A stretch of DNA of 64,000 bases from Balamuthia mandrillaris (GCA_031835245.1 JAVKOQ010000022.1:273501-337500); one strand, 5' to 3'. Numbered from the stretch's first letter, positions 24,179 to 41,107 are shown. Notes: generated by a model from the letters alone, not told the origin. Program-made: numbers and translations.

Positions 24179-24620
24179 TTAGGACATATCCTTGTCTTCT
24201 TCGTCTTGTCCAAAGGCAACAGCCTTCTGCTGGCTGATGCTCTTCCTCTTTTGCCTCCAAACGATGAGGGTGATGCAGGCAGCAGCCGCCAATACCACCA
24301 CCACAACCCCAATGGGGACGGTGATATAGAGGATGTTGTTGTTGAAGGAGTCGTCGTCGCTCTCGTTCTTCTCGTCCTCAAAGTCGTTTCCGTTCGAAAG
24401 AGGGCCTGTGGTTATCCTCACGGAAGGCTCTTCGTTGCCATCACCATTTCCATCCTCCGTATCATCTGAGTAATAAACGCCATCGTAACCTCCATCGCCT
24501 CCATCGCCTCCATCTCCGCCTGGCGTTACATCGATGAGTTTGGACAAGTCTGGGTCATAGCTATAATGGTAATAAATAAAAGCATGTTAGCATCCTTTCT
24601 ATAACTGAAAGAGGGAGAGG

Positions 24621-24665
<45 letters not shown>

Positions 24666-25680
24666 AAAGTAATTAATGAACCGCGGGAACACGAAGAGCA
24701 ACCTGTACTCGTTGCGGGCGTACCAGACGGTCTCGTAGGTGATAAACTTGACTTGCGCCACCTCGCCATCCATGATGAAGTTTTTGGTGAAGCGCAGCAC
24801 CCAGGTCTCGTTGCCCTGTTGGAACTCGATGCGCTTGAGGCAGGGAGGGTCCGTGTCCAAGGCAGGGTTGAGGTCCTCGGTGTAGAAGGCGACGGTGGCG
24901 CCGGTGGTGAACCGAAGGCGAAAGGCCACGGTGAGCGTGCCTCTTGTTGGGTCCACAAAGTCGCCCCTGTTTGTTTATGTATGCCCCCAACCAAACGCAA
25001 CAGGTAAACAGGAGGGACCCAGAGAAAGAGAAATAGAGGAAGACAACAACCAACCAATTCGAAACACCAAAGTCCAATTTCAAAGAGCCCGCCTCCAACA
25101 GGTACTCCTCCCCTGCAAAGCTTACATTCTGTCTGTACCTATTGATGCCATGCCTGGCCTCAAACTTGACCGGCAGGGTCGACAAGGACAAGACGCTCCA
25201 GTCCAGCTCCGCCAGGTCCTCCGACGTGGTCAACAGCTCTTTAACGGTGGACCAAAAATCGATCGTCATCGGCAGCACTTTGAGTATGGTCATCAATGGC
25301 TTGAGCAAAGCGGCCGCCAGGCACTCCAACCAGTTGTTGCAGTTCAGGCCGGACTCGTAGACGTTCTCGAGGGCGAAACGGACGCCAAAGCCGGCGTCCT
25401 CTCCTCTGTTGTTGAAACGGACGTCCCATTGGAGGCTTCCCTTGGGGAAGGTGGCAGAGAACCAGTCCGTGTGGAGTTGGGTATTTTGGGAGGAGTCCCG
25501 AAAGGCCTCGAAGCGGGTGCTGCTGTACTCTCGCCCCCAGTTTCGACGTTGGTAGAAGGCGGAGGAGGAGGGAGAAGGAGAAGATTCCTCAGCATAAGAA
25601 GAACGCGAAGCAGACGGTACCACAAGAAAACAACTGCATAATACAAGGAAAAGGAACAACGAGCTCGTTGCTCCCTTCAT
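24179..25680 (-). CDS. Predicted secreted/type I single-pass membrane protein, unknown
   Basis: Exons 25680-25055, 24966-24664 and 24560-24179 give 436 residues. There is a clear signal peptide (MKGATSSLFLFLVLCSCFLVVPSAS). A large extracellular region follows, with alternating polar and aromatic beta-like sequence (WDVRFNNRGEDAGFGVRF, LTVAFRLRFTTGATVAFYTED), a few cysteines and several N-x-S/T sites. A Gly/Asp-rich acidic segment (about residues 325-385) leads to one membrane helix (ILYITVPIGVVVVVLAAAA) and a short cytosolic tail ending in acidic residues. I do not recognise the ectodomain; it could be a surface or lysosomal protein. Splice phases are consistent throughout. Confidence 0.75.
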
Positions 25681-25904
25681 CCTTCCTTTTTCTAAAAGCC
25701 GAAGAAGTAACGCCTCTCCTTATCGTTGCGTTACGTGTGATACCGATATTTTGTTCGCTTCTCTAGAAGTTCGGGAAAAAGAGGATTGGTAGTTGCCATG
25801 CCACCATATTATAATTATGAAGAATCTATTAATTCACCTTTTATACTATTTTTTTTCGCAGGGGTACAACATGTTGGTTGTTGGCTGTGACTCGCCCTCG
25901 CAGG

Positions 25905-30299
<4,395 letters not shown>

Positions 30300-30896
30300 G
30301 CGCTCTAAACATTTTTACACACTTTCAAAAAAGAGTGGATGGGAATGCAAGGAGAGAGGAAGAACCTTTGGATCAACGTGATGGTTTTTTCAACACAAAA
30401 AAATTTTACGCGCAGTTTCGGATTTTGCTTACAAAAAATAAAAGGGACCCCTTTGTCGCAGAGATGAGCATGAGCGTTGAGTCAGATTGGATTGAACTCG
30501 GTCAAACAACAGACGAAAACGAAGAGGGGATGAGTAGTTTTTTTTTTTACCTTTGCGTGGGCTGGTGTTCGAAACACGCTTTTTTCTTCTTCTTCTCCAG
30601 AAACCAATGCCCCAAGTCCCAGATGCGTGTCCTTTCTCTCTAACGAGCGTTTGGGGAAATGAGAGAAGTAGCGGCAAAAAAAAAAGTATATATGTTGCGG
30701 TTGCTGTTATTTTTGGCTATTGTGCTACGCCAACTTTCCCATAAAACACTTTTTTGAGTCAAAAGCTTCCCAGTCGGTCGCCGCCCCTTTCTCTCCTCTT
30801 GCCGGCTCTTCACCACCACAACATATGCTGAAGAGAGAAGGAAAAAAAAAATAGAACAAAACGAGAAAAGACCTCCCCTTTCCCCTCCCCCTTGTG

Positions 30897-30931
<35 letters not shown>

Positions 30932-31392
30932 AATAAAAAAAACTACACCGATGGTGCCAAATTTTTTTCCCGCCGACAATATATACCTTTTTTTTTTTGG
31001 ATAGCAGCAGCCAAGTGGGTGATTTATAATTTTTTTTTACTTTTTCCTTCGTTGAGGCAACAAAAATTTTGGCGGGAAAACCTCTGACCAACCAGAAATC
31101 AGAACGACGGAAACAGCCAATCTCATTTCAAAGAATTGGCATTATTTTTCCGCACCAAGCATCAGATGATCAGCAATAAAAGGGCGGAGCATTGCAGCTT
31201 TTCTATGGGCTGTAGACTGGCGGAGGTGAAGGGGACGATCTAGCCAACGGTGGTGTTTTCTTTTGGACAAGATCGCGCAAAAATAATATAGAATAAAAAA
31301 AACTGGAGAAATACTACAGAAGGAGAAATGCGCAATGTTGACCGAATGGTTTTTATTGCACTCCGCTTCCTGCGCATATATACTGTGCTCTT
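30300..31392. other. 5' flank of CDC25 and 3' flank of WASHC5
   Basis: About 1.1 kb with no supported coding frame. It holds a (CT)n run at 30900-30928 and two E2F-like sites (separate entries). Confidence 0.4.
30964..31080. promoter_or_regulatory. Two E2F-like sites upstream of CDC25
   Basis: TTTTGGCGGGAAAA at 31067-31080 matches the E2F/DP consensus (TTTSSCGC-type, TTTGGCGGGAA). TTTTTCCCGCC at about 30965-30975 is its inverted, slightly shorter form. They lie 670-780 bp before the CDC25 start codon. Cell-cycle control of CDC25 through E2F is plausible by analogy; direct evidence is lacking. Confidence 0.5.
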
Positions 31393-34300
31393 TCAGTGTT
31401 TGAACTCGTCGAAAATGTAGGCGGGCAAATAGCCCTCTACCGACTTGCGGGAGCGATTGCTGTGCAAGCAAAAGGCTTCCAGGAACAAGAGAACGTTGAG
31501 AACTTCAGGTGGATAGTCCTGCATTTTCATCTTCTCATCACTTTTGTTTTTGTTGATGTCGTGAGCGGAAAAAATCGAGAATGAAAGAACGAGAAAGGAG
31601 GGAGAAGGAACGTACGCGCCGAGGGTCACGTTGATGAAGGAACGAACGTACTGGCCTAAGTAAGCCAAAAACTTTTCAGTGTAAAGGGAGTTGAATTGCC
31701 TGAGCATTGTAATCACGCCAACCACATATGCAGTACCATCCACTGCTGTCTTGTCCTTCTTTTGGCATCTCATGATTTCTAAATGAATGAATGTTGTTAG
31801 AAGAATGAAAAAGGAAGAAGAGGAAGAAGCAACAAGGATGAAGGAAGAAGGAAAAAAAATAAGAAGAAGCCAGAAGACGGACGAAAGAAGCACGTACTAA
31901 GGTGGGTGTCGTAGGAAAACTTGGGCATAGTGACTATTACAAAGAGAAATAACAGGAGTGGAAGAAACTCGAGTGGCGGCGTCGTTATGTAGATCTTCAG
32001 GAATGGTTCATGGATGCCAGTGGCTTCCAGATACTTCGTCAGCTCAAATAACAAATAATTATCTTCAGCTGGGTAAGGGTGGCTTTCGGGACTGATTTAT
32101 ACAGAGATTGTTAACAAAGCGAAACAAGAGGACTACAACAAATGTTAAAATAAGTACCTCTTATAGTGTTGTTGAATGTCGGCGATAAGCGATTTATTAA
32201 AGACGTGCAAACTCAGAGAAAGCATATTGGAGTCCAGTTTGGTTAGGAACTGAATTGAGAGACTACGGTTAGCAAGAGATCAAATTTTTAGAAAAAAAGT
32301 TCAAACGTACATGCAGAGAATGAGCTATTTGTCTACGCAAAAGTTGCATTTGTCCGATTTTAGCAATAGTTTCTGGCGGATTGTGTTGTTTAAAACAAAG
32401 TAAGAAATAAAACAATTGCACTATTTGAAAAAACATACCAAGAAACATCGGCCAAAGTAACTTTGTATTGTTCAAGGCGGTGGTATAGAGTTTGGCTGTG
32501 TTGACCGGGATGGTGGTAACGGGCGACAGTTGTTGTGTGAGCTGCTCCAAGAACGAGCTCATGTTCTTGTCCAGCGCTCTGCGGATGTTTCTCACAAATT
32601 GGTGCATCTCTTTCACAATCATGAAGCTGAACAGCTTGTCCAAGCCAGTTACGCCGAATACACCAACGCTTCTAAGCAGTAAGTCAAATGTTCTTATGCC
32701 TACCAATTCTCTGCGCATTTCGTTGTTTGTTTAGGAAAAAAGAGTTAATTGCACATCATTTGGCAAATAGTGAATGCAGGCGATAAGAAAACATACCTTC
32801 CATCCTTGCCATACCACGCACTCATTTGGTCCAGGAACAAAGTTGTGCGATAGTGTGTATGTGTCAATAACGCTCTCGCCAATCTGATAAAATAAAAAAC
32901 CGGAATAGAGCAAGCATAATGAGAAGATAATCACTTAGAAAAAGTTAAAAGAGAAAACGAGAGAGTGAGAATACCGTCCAATAAAGTTCACGGAACGATC
33001 CACCGGAGGAAAGCGAGGAATAGGAATGGCTTTGGATTGGTACTTGGATTGATGATCAAAGATCTGAGTCTTGAGGAAACTGTTGCATTCCTGCTCGACG
33101 TTGTAGTTGACAATGCGGGAGAACTCTTCTTGCCAAAGCTTGAGACCATGGATCTTAACGTAATCTTGAATGTACTGGAACGAACGACTGAAGCCATCCA
33201 ATTGAGAGGCCAACTGTCGAAGCTTGCTTTCAAACTCATCGATGCTAGGGTTCTTGCTTGTGAAAATAAGTGTTCTGTCCATACTTGTTGCTAACTTCTT
33301 CACCAATTCCTACGAAGTTAAGCAACCAAACCAAGTCAGCAAGAAGCGAACAAACTAGACAAAAAAGAAAGACACATACTCGACGAATGCCTTCCTCGAG
33401 CAACTGCTTGGGATCTATTTTGATGATACCAACAAGAGTAGTTTCCATTGCTAGAATACCTTCCGTAAACATCGAGACAGCGTGTGTAGCTTTAGCCAGC
33501 TCGTATCTCAAATCCAATTGTGCAAAATCTTTTAATTCTACTCGTTCCTTTGGTTTAAAAATCAATAACAAGGAGTGTCAAAAAAATAGACAACTAAAAT
33601 GAGGAATGAAGCTAGAGGACAGAAGAGGGACAAGCAAAGAGGAAGGAGGAAACATGGGGTAAAAAAGTTACCAATTTTGTAGGAAGTTCTTGAATTTTGT
33701 TGGTTTGTAGCTCTATGATTTCGTTGAGGATGAGGAACATGCTCTTGGGAATAATGGCCATGACTTTCTTCACGTACGACACCAACTCGCCGGAATAAAA
33801 CTCAGAGACGGAGAAGAGATCGGGACTGTTGATTTGCACAATACGAACTAGAGGAAGCTCCATAATGGATGCCAGTTTGAGGAAAGTAGATCGCAGCTTG
33901 ATAGTAGAAGATGGATCACTGCATTATCATTTGTCAAAAAATGAAGAGAGGAAGTACGTAAGACACAAATAAACCAAATGAGAGGAACAAAAATAAAGAA
34001 AATTGAGAGAGAGAGAGAGAGAGAGAAGAGAGAGGAACGAAATGTAACCGTTTGATGCGATCTTGCATGAGCGGGACATAATCGTTAATGATTTGCCAAG
34101 CATAAGAAATGTCAGCCACGGTACGCATGGTCACCAGGTACTGTTCCTTAATGTTTACAATCCGCAACATTTGACCCAACAATTCTCTTGTGTCTGCCAA
34201 AAAGGTTTTAACTTGAACGCTGGCTTCAATCTGTGGATAGAAACATCATTTTATGTTAGGTACAACAAAAAAAGAAAGGCACAAAGGAAAAAGAAAAGAA

Positions 34301-35891
34301 AGCTATTGCCAAAAACAAAACAATGAAAAAAAAAAGAATTAAAATATGAGGAAAAGATACTTGATGAAACTGTTCCACTTCTTCCAACGCATGAATGAGT
34401 TGCTGGATCTTCCTTCCAGCAGCAGTAGAGTCGCTGTGGTCCAGGTCTGCTATCTTAGTGGCAATATCCATGAACCACTGTTGGAGGTTCTCGTTCTTTG
34501 CAACTCGAGTGAGAGGCTTCTCTCCAGAGAAGTACTCTCCCAGTTCGTTCATGCGTTCGCTGCCTTGAGCCTTGCAGTCGGTCCACATGGAGTCCTTCCG
34601 GTCCAATAAGGATTGGAAGAGATTCTTCAGTACGTACTCGAATTGAGCTGTGTTGAGCAGGAGGAGAAGCACGGAACTGGCGTTGAAGGAGGGGGTTATG
34701 ATCTCTGCCAGTTTTTTGTTCTTGGCGCTTGCATCTTTTGACGAACAGTTAAAGAAACAACGCAAACTTGAAAAAAAAAAACAAGATACAACAACAAAAA
34801 AGAAAGTAGGAAAAAAAGGATACGAAGCATTAACCACCGAAGAGCAACATTGCACTGCCGGAGGCAGTTCATCAACTTCGAATGGTTTTCCAATACATAA
34901 TCATCCACTAAGATACCCTGTTCATTATTGGAAAGTGAGAAACAAAAATCACATTGACACGAAAGAAAATAAAATACCTCAGTGAGATATCCGGCGATTT
35001 CGTTAAGTAGCTTAGGAACACGTTCCGTGTGACGAGAGAGCAAGTTCTTGATGTTGGGAATGCTTAACGTGTTGGCCAATGCAGCCTTGGCGGCTGGATA
35101 GATGTCCCAGTCCACTGAGAGATCTGCTGTATAACCCAAATAGTAGGAAATAACCCAATTGTCTGAAAAGTGTTTGTCCACTATCTCTCTCATCATTGAC
35201 TAATACATTATATGTTTAACAAATAATCTTAAGCAAATAGAGAGAGAGAGAGAGAGAGAGAGAGGAGGGAGGGAGGAGGGAGGGTTAACTGAGTACATAC
35301 TTGTTCTTTGGCAAGAATGTGTGGAGCGAACCAAAGAAGGATGTAAAGCATGGCACCTTGGTTGGCTAATGCTGTGCTGCGGTGCTCAGGAAGAGGATAA
35401 CATTGCATTTGACTATAAATGTCGTCCGCTCTTAGCCGTCCGATGATCATTTCTATTACTGTTTGTGGCAATGGATACCTTGCAAAAACATACACAACAA
35501 AGAGTGAGATCATGAAATCAATTTTTAAGAGACAAAAGAAGAAGAACAAGAACAAGAAGAAGAAGAACAAGAACAAGAACAAGAACAAGAACAAGAACAA
35601 GAACAAGAACAAGAACAAGAACAAGAACAACAAGAAGAAAAAAGAAGAAGAAAAAAAGAAGAAAAAAGAAGAACAAGAAGAACAAGAAGAAAAGGTACCT
35701 GGCAAAGTATTTTACGGGATAGTCAGCAGGTTTGCGGTTCTCTCTGACTGAATAGCCAGTAGTACGACAGAGCTTGCACACTTCATCCAGAAGCGGTACT
35801 TCGGCGTGGCCCTAATTGTGATTTACTTTTCATCAACACCAGCTACAGGGAGAAGAGGAGAGGGAGAGAGGGGGAGAGAGGGAGAGAGAGG

Positions 35892-35933
<42 letters not shown>

Positions 35934-36650
35934 AGCGAGCTTGAAAAAACAAGAGGGAACAAACGAAGAGCAAACCTTATAGGCGAAGGTAAGACATTAA
36001 CAGCCGCTCGCGAACGACGCCCTCAATACGGCGGTCCATAAGAGTAAGCATAACACCGTACAGATAAACCGCCTCCGCCATCAATTGTTGTCCATCTTGA
36101 TTCAACAAAACGCTCTGAAAGTGAAACATTGATTAGCAAAAAAAACAAACAAACAAACAAACAAACAAACAAACAAATAAAACGAGGAGGGAAAGCAAGA
36201 GCAAGTACTCGGGCGTTTGTTGGATGAAGACACCGCCCTCCAAGTCCTCAATGTACTTTGTAAAGTCGGTCAAGTACTTGTAAATGCTCTCAAAGAGGAG
36301 GTAGAAGCGAGTGAGGATCTCCATGTGGGCCTCCTTGAAGCTCTCGTCCAAGTCCCTCAGCTCGTCCGAGGTCTCGATGCGCGTCTCATAGAGCTCGTAC
36401 TTCTTCAAGTAGCTAAAGTCGAATATGATCTCCGTATAAAGCTTCGGATTCAGGTTGATCTTAGAGGAGGAGGAGAGCAGAGAGGAGGAAGAGGAGGAGG
36501 AGGAAGATTTCTCGCTGGGATCCACAAAAATCGGAGGCACGTTGTCGGCCAGTCGCAAGAGCTCGGCCACGATGGCATTGCCTCGGCTTACCAAGCGAAG
36601 CAAGTTTGGCCGGCGGCACTGGCCGGCGAAAGAAAGTCATCGGAAGCCAT
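31393..36650 (-). CDS. WASHC5: WASH complex subunit strumpellin (WASHC5)
   Basis: About 18 exons cover nearly the full length of strumpellin, a large helical subunit of the WASH complex that drives Arp2/3 actin assembly on endosomes. Collinear signature segments include [18 protein letters not shown] (36.6 kb), [14 protein letters not shown] and [13 protein letters not shown] (35.4), [20 protein letters not shown] (35.2), [20 protein letters not shown] (34.5), [19 protein letters not shown] (33.8), [20 protein letters not shown] (33.5), [13 protein letters not shown] (33.1), [19 protein letters not shown] (32.0) and [12 protein letters not shown] at the stop. Several introns carry (CT)n or (TTTG)n. 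Apparent defect: at 36605-36607 the frame shifts by one base, 14 codons after the best ATG (36650); one extra A in the coding-strand A-run restores the family sequence, so an assembly or read error is likely. Confidence 0.95.
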
Positions 36651-36770
36651 GGGTCCCTCTCTCTCTCTCTTTCTTTTCCTTCTTCTTCTGCTACTCTTTT
36701 CCGCTACGTTTTCTTTTTTTCTGCTTTTTTAGGTCAAACTCGTAGCTTGGTTTTTCCCCGATCTAATAGT

Positions 36771-36817
36771 TTCATTTCGTGTCGACGGAGGCAAGTTCGG
36801 TAATCATGTCGTCATGT
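36771..36817. promoter_or_regulatory. Palindromic 5'-flank element before WASHC5
   Basis: TTCATTTCGTGTCGACGG (36771-36788) and ATCATGTCGTCATGTAG (36803-36819) sit 120-170 bp upstream of the WASHC5 start codon (minus strand). They match the recurring TTTCGTGTCGTCATGAAA word. Confidence 0.45.
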
Positions 36818-36869
36818 AGTAGACCGTAAAGCAAGACCTATGTGTATTTTGTTCAACTCCAAGAGAGGA

Positions 36870-37120
36870 TTACGCTTGACGGGGGAACCAAGGGAAGAAC
36901 ATGCTGGTTTGTTGCTGGTAACGCGCGTACTCTGCGCCTCGATGGGCGAGGGAGCCTTGCTCCGTCAACGGCACGCCGGTGAAGTGAACCAGGAAGTAGG
37001 CCAGCAAGGGAATGCCGCAAAGAATGCTCTTGTCCGTTGTGGTGCGGGCAGAGGGCCAAGCAAAGATGGCGTAGGCCACCCATATCATGAACTCAAAGAA
37101 GTAATTGGGATGTCTTTTAA

Positions 37121-37157
<37 letters not shown>

Positions 37158-38173
37158 GGGAGAAAAAGAAGTGAAGATTTGGTTAGTAAGAAGCCTGCAA
37201 TTTTGTCCCTTTCACTCAGCTCTCTTTCTTTTTGCTCTCCTCACTCCTCTGCTGCTCATCCACACCTCTCTTGCTGTTCAGCGATTCTTACCTGGAATAC
37301 TTCCACAACCCTACGTTGCAAACACGGCCCTTGTTAGGGTTCCTGCTTGCCTTCCATTTGGCCAGCTGCACATCTGCCACGTTCTCCATGTAAAAGCTAA
37401 ATGCCCACAATGCCGCTCCCAACACCTCCATCCAATGCAACCGTCCTCCGAACAGACCACCACTTCCTCTGCTGCTGTCCCCAGTGGAGCCGTTATCATT
37501 GTTGCAAGCCAAATAGCTGGGCAACAGCATCATCAAAAGGTTGGACAAGCTTTGAGCCTGATAGAAGAAGAAAAAGTTGAGGGCATGGCTGCGCAGGCCC
37601 AACCAACCCTCCCCTCGGCTCCATCGTTGCCGCCACAGGTCCCAACGCTTGTCCTCCCCATGGTGCCTGGTCCGCAGGATCCAGCCGTAGTTGAAGCGAA
37701 GACCGCAGAGGAGGTACATGGCGGTGATTAGGGCGCGGCGCAGCGGAGGAGCCGTCCCTGTGAGACCGTTAGTAAGGGCGATGGCGGAGAAGCCGGAAGG
37801 CCAGGCCCAATCCACCAACCCTCCGTTTTGCAGAGGCTTTTTCAAAAAGAATTTTAAAAAAACAATGAAGACGAAGCTGAAAGTCAGGTGCAATGTTGAA
37901 ACAGGAAAAAACTGAAAAAAATGTAACAGCTGAAAGAAGAAAAAAAAAAAGATGATGACTATCAAAAGCCATGGAGATGGGTATCAGCCCTAGATGTGTG
38001 TATTGTACCTTGATGAGCAACCATGCCGCTACGAAATAGGCGGAGTGGAAGGCCGCAATGGTAGGGAACAAAGGGGGGCGAACCACTGAGCCCGTCTTCA
38101 CGCCCACCTGATGAATGCCGTCACGCAAACTGACCATGCTCCTCCCATATTCTCTGTTTCTTCTTTGGAACAT
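36870..38173 (-). CDS. DUF1295 / steroid 5-alpha-reductase-like membrane protein
   Basis: Exons 38173-38009, 37836-37292 and 37113-36870 give 317 residues with several hydrophobic segments. The family signature is strong: DWAWPSGF near the N-terminal third, LRFNYGWILRTRHHGEDKRW, then GLWKYSRHPNYFFEFMIWVAYAIF and EYARYQQQTSMFFPWFP at the end, as in DUF1295 proteins related to steroid reductases and isoprenylcysteine methyltransferases. These are ER or plasma-membrane enzymes, mostly of unknown substrate. The ATG at 38173 is followed by basic residues and agrees with family length. The second intron contains (CT)n on the coding strand. Confidence 0.85.
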
Positions 38174-38399
38174 GACCAGCACTGAATACCCTATTCTTTG
38201 TGACGAAAAAGAACTCGAAATGTCCAAAATTTTCAGCATTTTTTCAAAAAAATCGAACGAATTCACTCAATTTTGTCGTAAAAACAGAAACAATTCTTCA
38301 ATATTGAGCTTTAATTCGATATATTAAGAAACATCACCGATAATTGAACGTAATACAAAAGACAGAAAAACAGAGAAGACCGTTCGTGTTGCTGTAACA

Positions 38400-39188
38400 G
38401 GAATGGACCGCGTTCAAAAGATGGTGGCCAGACAGAGGAGAGGGAGGAGGCCATGCGCAAGAAAGAGGAGGAGCGCCTCAGGCAGGAGGAGGAAAAGAAG
38501 AACCAACCCCTTAGGCCCTCCCAAATGATCAACGACCAAGCCACTGGCGCCCGCGCCGAGCAGGAGAGCGCCTAACAAAGGGAGCTAGAGCAGAAGCGGC
38601 TGGCCGCGGAGGAGAGAAGGAAGAGAGAGGAGGAGTGAGATCCACAGAGGAGGGCGGAGGAGCGCAAGGCCAAGCTCCTGGCGGGAGAGGAGAGCCCGGA
38701 GGACGACTGGAAGACCAAAGTGGACCGGGAGAGGAGGCAGAAGGAGCAGGAGAACGACAAGAAGTGGATAGATCCATCGCCAAGGCCAACCAGAACATGA
38801 AATGCGGCGGCGGCCAATGCGGAGAAGAAAGCGGCCGAACGAGGGGGGAGCGCCGGAGGTGCTGCCGCGGTGGACATACCTCCTGAGTTCAAGAACATGC
38901 CCGAGATCCCTTGCATTTGTATGTACATACAAGAACGAGAGAGAGAGAGAGAGCAAGCGACGAGAGAAGCCAAAAGTGAAAGAGAGACGAAGAGATAAAG
39001 ACAGAGAGAAGAGCCAAATGCAGAGAGCATAGAGGTGCTACTCAACAAGACTAACACCCAAAAAAAAAATACAAGGGGGATGCAAATGCACAGGCTTTCA
39101 ACCAGCTGCGGCAGAGGTACGAGGCAACGTCCCCACCTGCAAGATCTGCAACCATGCCAAGTCCATGCACCACATCTCTTCCAAATAA
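38400..39188 (+). pseudogene. Decayed charged coiled-coil protein gene
   Basis: On the plus strand, long stretches read as a Glu/Arg/Lys coiled coil (RKKEEERLRQEEEKKNQ, LAAEERRKREEE, KLLAGEESPEDDWKTKVDRE). Two in-frame stops (about 38572 and 38637) and several frame changes interrupt them. Downstream parts still look protein-like in shifting frames: IAKANQNMK, AAANAEKKAAERG, VDIPPEFKNMPEIPC and finally a CKICNHAKSMHHISSK ending at a stop near 39188, which resembles a small zinc-binding tail. No intact start-to-stop frame can be built, even with introns. I do not recognise the parent family. Confidence 0.55.
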
Positions 39189-39243
39189 CTGTTTCCGTTC
39201 TTTTGTAATCTTTTTTTTTGAGTTTATTTCTTTTGCTTTCCGT

Positions 39244-39845
39244 TTAGAATGAGTTGATGGCTTGTGTCAACCTAGGAATGGTCTTGGAGGCCACCACAGC
39301 AGAGGGGTCCAGAGCAAGGGCCTGCCTCATGTCCTCCAACGCGTTCTTGTACTTTTCGAGGAACTCGTAGGCCAGGCCGCGGCGGATCAGCGCCTTGGCC
39401 GAGGGTTTGATCTTGATGGCCTCAGAGCAGTCAGCCACCACCTGGGCGTGGTCCTGCAGCTGGGCGTGGCATGTCGCACGGTTGGTGTAAAAAACGGCCT
39501 TCTCCTCGTCGTTTGTCGACAATTCAATGGCCCTGATGACAAGGAGAAGAAGCAGAGAAGCAGAGGAGAAAGAGAGATGTTAGCGAAAAAAAAAAACAGG
39601 AAGTCGACACAAAAGGCCTGTTGTGACAGAAATGAAAAGCAAGAGAAGCAAAAAGAAAAAGTGAAAGAGAAAGAGGGTGGAAGGAGGTACTTTGTGTATT
39701 TGGCGATGGCCCCCTCGTAGTTGGACTGTCGGAAGAACAAGTTGCCCTCCTCCTTGGCGATCATGGCTGGCGACAGTGGGCTCTGTGTGCAGAAGAACAA
39801 CCATAATGTAAACTGTGAGTAACAATAATAGAAATGGAAGCCAAA

Positions 39846-39888
<43 letters not shown>

Positions 39889-40465
39889 GATACATGAAGT
39901 AGACACAAACAGAGAGAGGGAGGAAATACATACGCCATCATCGTCAAACCTCTTAACTGTGTTTCTCAACTCTCTCTCTGCCTCCTCGATCTTCTTCTGC
40001 AAGTCTTGGTTATCGGGATCTACCTGGAGACCTTGTTTAAGCGCGTTCACAGCCTCCTGGTGGCGATCCAAAGCGGTCAGGGCAGCGCCTTTTCGGTAGT
40101 AACCCTGTATTTCAAAAGCACGAAAGTGAGTAGTTGCACAACAGCAAGCGTAGAGAAAACAGAAGAGAGAAGAACGAAAAAGAGAAAAAGAAGAGGAGAA
40201 GAGAGAAGCAGTGTTCAAAAGTTAAAGCGTTCTTTCAAACCTTGACCCAGTCCGGTTTGAGCTTAATGCACTCGTCGGCGTCTTTCAAGGCCTCTTCGAA
40301 CTTGTTGACGCCCATGTAGGCGGCGCTGCGGTTGGAGAAGAAGGTGGAGTCGGTGGCGTCGTACTTGATGGCTTTTGTGTACCACTCAATGGCCTCCTTG
40401 AACTGGTTGTTCATGAAGTACTTGTTGCCCTTGCTCTTGGCTTCTGCTGCTTTCTTCTTCGACAT
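39244..40465 (-). CDS. Two-module TPR protein, Hsp co-chaperone-like
   Basis: Exons 40465-40241, 40104-39934, 39782-39691 and 39532-39244 give 258 residues, all splice phases consistent. The first module (AAEAKSKGNKYFMNNQFKEAIEWYTKAIKYD ... FFSNRSAAYMG ... CIKLKPDWVKGYYRKGAAL) is a three-repeat TPR domain like the first domain of STI1/HOP, with the N, N, K and R residues of a carboxylate clamp that binds Hsp70/Hsp90 EEVD tails. A second module (KEEGNLFFRQSNYEGAIAKYTKAIEL ... FYTNRATCHAQL ... ALIRRGLAYEFLEKYKNALEDM) is another TPR set. No DP (aspartate-proline) repeats of true HOP are present, so the family is related but distinct. It probably acts in the cytosol. Confidence 0.85.
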
Positions 40466-41107
40466 CTTGCTACGGATTTGAGAGAGAGAGAGAGAGAGAG
40501 AGAAGGGTTAAAAGCCGCAAGTTAATATTTTCTTTTTTCTCTCTGTCAACAAAAAGCAACCACACTACGAGCGAGTGAGAGAGAGAGAGAGAGAACAAAC
40601 TCTTTTGTTGTTTGAGAGAAGGAAGAACCAAAAAAAAACCGCTGGGGACGAAAGATTTGGAGATAGCCGGAGAGGAGGAGTTCTAGTGAGCACGCTGCTG
40701 TCAACGAAATGAACACACACAAGCGGGGAAAAACAGAACGTATTGGGATTTTTTTTCACGTCAACACGAAAAGGCCGTAAAAACAATGGGGTTGAGTGCG
40801 CCACTGTCAATTGTCTCGATGCAACACGGCGAATGGGAAGGGGTAACGCGAGACAAGTTTTCGGTCTGCCGGAATAGCCTCTTGCCCCTTCTCCACGGAG
40901 TTTTGAAGGTTGCCTTGAAATTATTGACAAGAACTGGGCCCATTCTTTTGTTTTTCGATATTTCCCGAACTGTTTATTCACGGGTTCGACACCAACCCTA
41001 TCACGTTTTTTTTTTTTTTTTTGTTTGTGTATTTTTTTTTTGTTTCTTTTCTACTTTGGTGGGCGTTTGTACAAGCGATAACTTTACTATACGACAGGCA
41101 AGAAAGG
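40466..41107. other. Intergenic region upstream of the TPR gene
   Basis: No supported gene. It contains (GA)n at 40480-40500 and 40576-40593, a loose palindromic word TTTCACGTCAACACGAAA (about 40754-40771), and T-runs at 41005-41040. Confidence 0.35.

Noticed and set aside
38115-38327. 70-codon plus-strand frame at the 5' end of the DUF1295 gene
   Set aside because: Antisense to its first exon and leader; no independent support.
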